From Hydrogenothermaceae bacterium (GTDB lineage: Bacteria; Aquificota; Aquificae; Hydrogenothermales; Hydrogenothermaceae): DNA of 10,018 nt. The first letter of the stretch is position 1. Each line of letters begins with the position of its first letter. A model generated the notes under the pieces. The model worked only from the letters and a program-made list of their open reading frames with translations. It ran no database searches and was not told the DNA's origin. The position numbers and the translations under genes were made by a program. This document shows, one piece after another, positions 7,972 to 10,018 of the stretch. The stretch covers positions 1 to 10,018 of the forward strand of contig JALSSE010000300.1 of assembly GCA_026984415.1 (NCBI GenBank), written 5' to 3'.

Positions 7972-8028
7972 TTTTTGCAGAAATGCATATATTTGCAAAA
8001 ATGCAAAAATATTTTTGCAGAAATGCAA
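7972..8028. repeat. Array of three TTGCA-N4-TGCAA dyads with a central palindrome
   Basis: Three copies of TTGCA(G/A)AAATGCA lie at 7975-7987, 7993-8005 and 8015-8027. With the next base each is a dyad TTGCA-N4-TGCAA; copies 2 and 3 are perfect and copy 1 has one mismatch. Between copies 2 and 3, TGCAAAAAT/ATTTTTGCA (8002-8019) makes an 18-bp perfect palindrome. TGCA occurs at 7976, 7984, 7994, 8002, 8016 and 8024, in three pairs 8 bp apart. Irregular spacing and the lack of unique spacers rule out a CRISPR array. A multi-site operator is the simplest reading. Confidence 0.65.
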
Positions 8029-8210
8029 ATAAATATATAACAGCATTTATTAATATAAAGAAATAAACTATATATCACTATTTAAAGATAATGTTTATAT
8101 AGATAGTATTAAAATAAATAAATACCCTAATGTTTGGAAGACTATTCATTACTTTAGTCATAAACATATTGATAGATTTTTATTTAAAATTATAGAAAAG
8201 GAGAAATAGA

Positions 8211-9092
8211 ATGATTGATACCAAATTTTTAAATGAAAAAGCTACAAAGTTTAAAACTGCTTTAAAAAAAATAAAATCAATTTTAGATAGAGGAGAAGAA
8301 GAATTTTTAAAAACTCCTATGTATCCTGATAGGGTAAAGTACTATGCAATAATTGCTTACGATGAATTAGAAGAAATAGCCTGTCATCTTTTAAAAAATA
8401 TACTGAGAGAAAAGCATAAAGAGAATTGTCTGGAAAAGTTAGTTGATGAGCAGATTTTCCCTGCAAAGACATCAAGAATTTTTTCAGACTTTATAAATTT
8501 TAGAAAAACAATTATGGAAGAAAATTTCTCTTATTCTGAAAAGGAGCTATATTCACTTTTAAAAAGTATAGTAGAGTACCTAAATCAAAACTTTATTCCT
8601 GAACTGGCTAAAATAGTAAATGAGCTAAAGAAAAAAGAACCAAAACTATCAATACCTGTAAATGTTACAAAGGTTAATGAACAGGCTCAGGCAATAAAAT
8701 CTACATTAAAGAAAATTGAAGTTTTTTTGAAAAACCCAAAAGAAGATTTTTTAAATTCCCCTTATGCAATAGACAGGACAAAATATTTTACAGTAGTAGC
8801 CCTTGACAGTGCTTTGTGGATTTGCAGACATGTTTCCAGAGCTGCAAAACTTCCCCGTTCAAAAGAGTGTTTTTTAAATCTTGCTGAAAATGGAATTATT
8901 TCAAAAGAAACAGGGGAGAAGCTACAAAATTTAGCAAACTTAAGGGAAAAACTTGTTAACCCAACTGAAGAAATTGATTTAGACAAATTTTACGATGAAA
9001 TAAAAGGTACACTACCTTATTTTTTAACATTTATAAGAGAAGTAGCTTCTGCTATAGTTGGGAAGAAAAATAGCAGTAATCAAAAGTCTTAA
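8211..9092 (+). CDS. Tandem HEPN (HepT/DUF86-like) protein with altered catalytic motifs
   Basis: The 293-residue, largely helical protein is made of two similar halves joined by a linker (about 139-160). Shared positions include ALKKI/TLKKI (17-21, 165-169), EEFLKTP/EDFLNSP (31-36, 179-184), DRVKYY/DRTKYF (40-45, 188-193) and C-H pairs (C58/H59, C205/H207). Each half resembles a whole HepT (DUF86) domain, normally a protein of 110-145 residues; the second half is the clearer match (LAENGIISKETGEKLQNLANLREKLVN). Family HEPN RNases carry R-x4-6-H, and HepT carries R-x4-H-x-Y. Here the arginines remain (R98, R245), but the histidine is E103 in the first half and N250 in the second, and the tyrosine is missing from both. 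It is probably not a standard RNase. No MntA nucleotidyltransferase is visible next to it. The start has a good Shine-Dalgarno (AAAGGAG, 7-nt spacing). lysS follows 44 bp downstream on the same strand. Domain family is likely; function is unknown. Confidence 0.75.
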   Translation: MIDTKFLNEKATKFKTALKKIKSILDRGEEEFLKTPMYPDRVKYYAIIAYDELEEIACHLLKNILREKHKENCLEKLVDEQIFPAKTSRIFSDFINFRKTIMEENFSYSEKELYSLLKSIVEYLNQNFIPELAKIVNELKKKEPKLSIPVNVTKVNEQAQAIKSTLKKIEVFLKNPKEDFLNSPYAIDRTKYFTVVALDSALWICRHVSRAAKLPRSKECFLNLAENGIISKETGEKLQNLANLREKLVNPTEEIDLDKFYDEIKGTLPYFLTFIREVASAIVGKKNSSNQKS

Positions 9093-9099
9093 GTTAAGT

Positions 9100-9105
9100 T
9101 ATAAT
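9100..9105 (+). promoter_or_regulatory. Possible -10 box for lysS
   Basis: A perfect TATAAT lies 31 bp before the lysS ATG, just after the stop codon of the HEPN gene. The expected -35 position (about 9077-9082, TAATCA) is a poor match, so this may be chance in AT-rich DNA. Otherwise lysS would be transcribed with the HEPN gene. Confidence 0.3.
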
Positions 9106-9136
9106 AAATAATTTAAAACACAATTAGGAGGCATTA

Positions 9137-10018
9137 ATGTCTGAGGAAATTTTAGAAAGTAGAAAAAAAATTATAGAAGAATTAAAAAAGAAAGGGATTA
9201 ACCCATATCCACATAAATTTGAAATAACTGCAACTTTAGATGAAATAAGAAAGAAATACGAATTAGAACCTGATAAAAATAAAGAATATTCAATAAAAGG
9301 AAAAATAAAAAGGGTATCAAAAAGGGAAGACAAATACATCATAAGATTTTCAGATTTAGAACAACCTGTTGAAATTCAGGTAATTATTCCACAGGATAAA
9401 GGGAAATTTGCTCCAAATCTTGTAGGTGTATTTAAAGGATATTTAGATAGGGTAGATGCAAAACTTACATTAATAGCTGAAGAATTTATAGAAAATGGGG
9501 AAGGTGAACCAGTCCATACAATTAAAGAACAGTTTGATAAAGACCCAAACAGAGAAAAGGTAAAAGTCGCAGGAAGATTAATAGCATTAAGAGACCAGGG
9601 AAAAGCAGCTTTTGGACATATCCAAGATGCAGACGGAAAACTCCAAATATACTTCAGAAAAGATACATTAGGAGAAGAAAAATATTCAGAAGCAATGGAT
9701 ATTATTGATGTTGGAGATATAATTGGGGTTGAAGGTGAGCTTTTTAGAACAATGACAGGGGAGCTAACTGTTGAAGTTTTAGATTTTAAACTACTTGCAA
9801 AATCTTTAAGGGCTTTACCTGAAAAATGGCACGGATTAAAAGATGTAGAGCAGAGATACAGACATAGATACCTTGATTTGATAGCAAATGCAAGGGTTAG
9901 GGAAATCTTTAAAATCAGGTCAAAAGCAATAAAAAGTTTAAGGGAGTATTTAGAAAGTAAAGGATTTATGGAAGTTGAGACACCAATACTTCAGCCAGTT
10001 GCCTCTGGTGCCCTTGCT
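9137..10018 (+). CDS. lysS: Lysyl-tRNA synthetase (class II), partial, with an extra N-terminal domain
   Basis: The ATG at 9137 follows TAGGAGG (9125-9131). The frame stays open for 294 codons to the right edge, so catalytic motifs 2 and 3 lie outside the window. The enzyme charges tRNA-Lys in the cytosol. Residues 1-50 match the usual LysRS start (KKKGINPYPHKFE, 17-29). The standard anticodon-binding OB-fold spans about 141-225 (KVKVAGRLIALRDQGKAAFGHIQD, then VGDIIGVEGELFRT). LPEKWHGLKDVEQRYRHRYLDLIAN (227-251) leads into class II motif 1, ending GFMEVETPILQP (276-287). Between the start and the OB-fold is an extra stretch of about 85 residues (51-135) that typical bacterial LysRS lacks. Its strand pattern (YSIKGKIKRVSKRED, then VGVFKGYLDRVDAKLTLIAEEF) resembles a second OB-fold. 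From memory, Aquifex LysRS is also longer than usual, so this may be a lineage trait. Confidence 0.95.
   Translation, partial: MSEEILESRKKIIEELKKKGINPYPHKFEITATLDEIRKKYELEPDKNKEYSIKGKIKRVSKREDKYIIRFSDLEQPVEIQVIIPQDKGKFAPNLVGVFKGYLDRVDAKLTLIAEEFIENGEGEPVHTIKEQFDKDPNREKVKVAGRLIALRDQGKAAFGHIQDADGKLQIYFRKDTLGEEKYSEAMDIIDVGDIIGVEGELFRTMTGELTVEVLDFKLLAKSLRALPEKWHGLKDVEQRYRHRYLDLIANARVREIFKIRSKAIKSLREYLESKGFMEVETPILQPVASGALA

Larger units (their letters stand above)
7843..8210. other. 368-bp AT-rich divergent intergenic region
   Basis: This region separates the start codons of lpxC and the tandem-HEPN gene. It holds the possible lpxC promoter (7883-7909), the TGCA-dyad array (7972-8028) and the ribosome site of the rightward gene (AAAGGAG, about 8197-8203). 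From 8029 to 8195 it is very AT-rich, with no protein-like reading frame I trust and no convincing -35/-10 pair at a usable distance from the start at 8211. TTGATA/TATAGA at 8169-8196 has good spacing, but transcription would then begin inside the ribosome site. Confidence 0.6.

Noticed and set aside
7972..8028. CRISPR array
   Set aside because: The repeats are about 13 bp, irregularly spaced at 18 and 22 bp, with no distinct spacers and no cas genes.
8130..8195. 21-codon frame encoding a short hydrophobic peptide upstream of the HEPN gene
   Set aside because: It has no ribosome site, and an AT-rich gap easily yields a short hydrophobic frame by chance.
8762..8986. Leftward frame antisense to the HEPN gene, and another at 9124-9342 antisense to lysS
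   Set aside because: Both lie opposite convincingly coding sequence, without initiation signals or recognisable domains.

Overview
The window looks like chromosomal sequence from a low-GC, probably thermophilic Gram-negative bacterium. The support is AT-rich DNA, arginine encoded almost only by AGA/AGG, lysine/glutamate/isoleucine-rich proteins, and an outer-membrane toolkit (LpxC for lipid A, a TonB-type protein). The lysyl-tRNA synthetase also carries an extra N-terminal segment of a kind I associate with Aquificota. A Hydrogenothermaceae-like member of Aquificota (Sulfurihydrogenibium or Persephonella type) is my best guess; this is inference, not an identification.

Layout. Positions 1-6036 hold a leftward block: gpsA (glycerol-3-phosphate dehydrogenase), gltB (glutamate synthase large subunit) and a secreted thermonuclease-like protein cut by the left edge. 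gltB appears to have its own promoter in the 84-bp gap after gpsA. The nuclease starts 2 bp after the gltB stop and is probably translationally coupled to it. Divergent from gpsA, at 6083-6859, is a TonB-family gene with an extremely lysine-rich linker; its promoter places the transcript start almost on the ATG. It converges on lpxC (6940-7842, leftward), whose rho-independent terminator abuts the TonB stop codon. A 368-bp gap follows, with an array of TGCA-based dyads and an 18-bp perfect palindrome. Then come two rightward genes: a protein of two tandem HEPN/HepT-like (DUF86) domains with altered catalytic motifs, and lysS, cut by the right edge.

Functionally most of the window is housekeeping: nitrogen assimilation (gltB), phospholipid precursor supply (gpsA), lipid A synthesis (lpxC), envelope energy transduction (tonB-like) and translation (lysS). 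The least ordinary items are the tandem degenerate HEPN protein with no visible nucleotidyltransferase partner, the TGCA-dyad array upstream of it, and the OB-fold-like insertion in LysRS. No tRNA, rRNA, CRISPR array, insertion sequence or prophage gene was seen.
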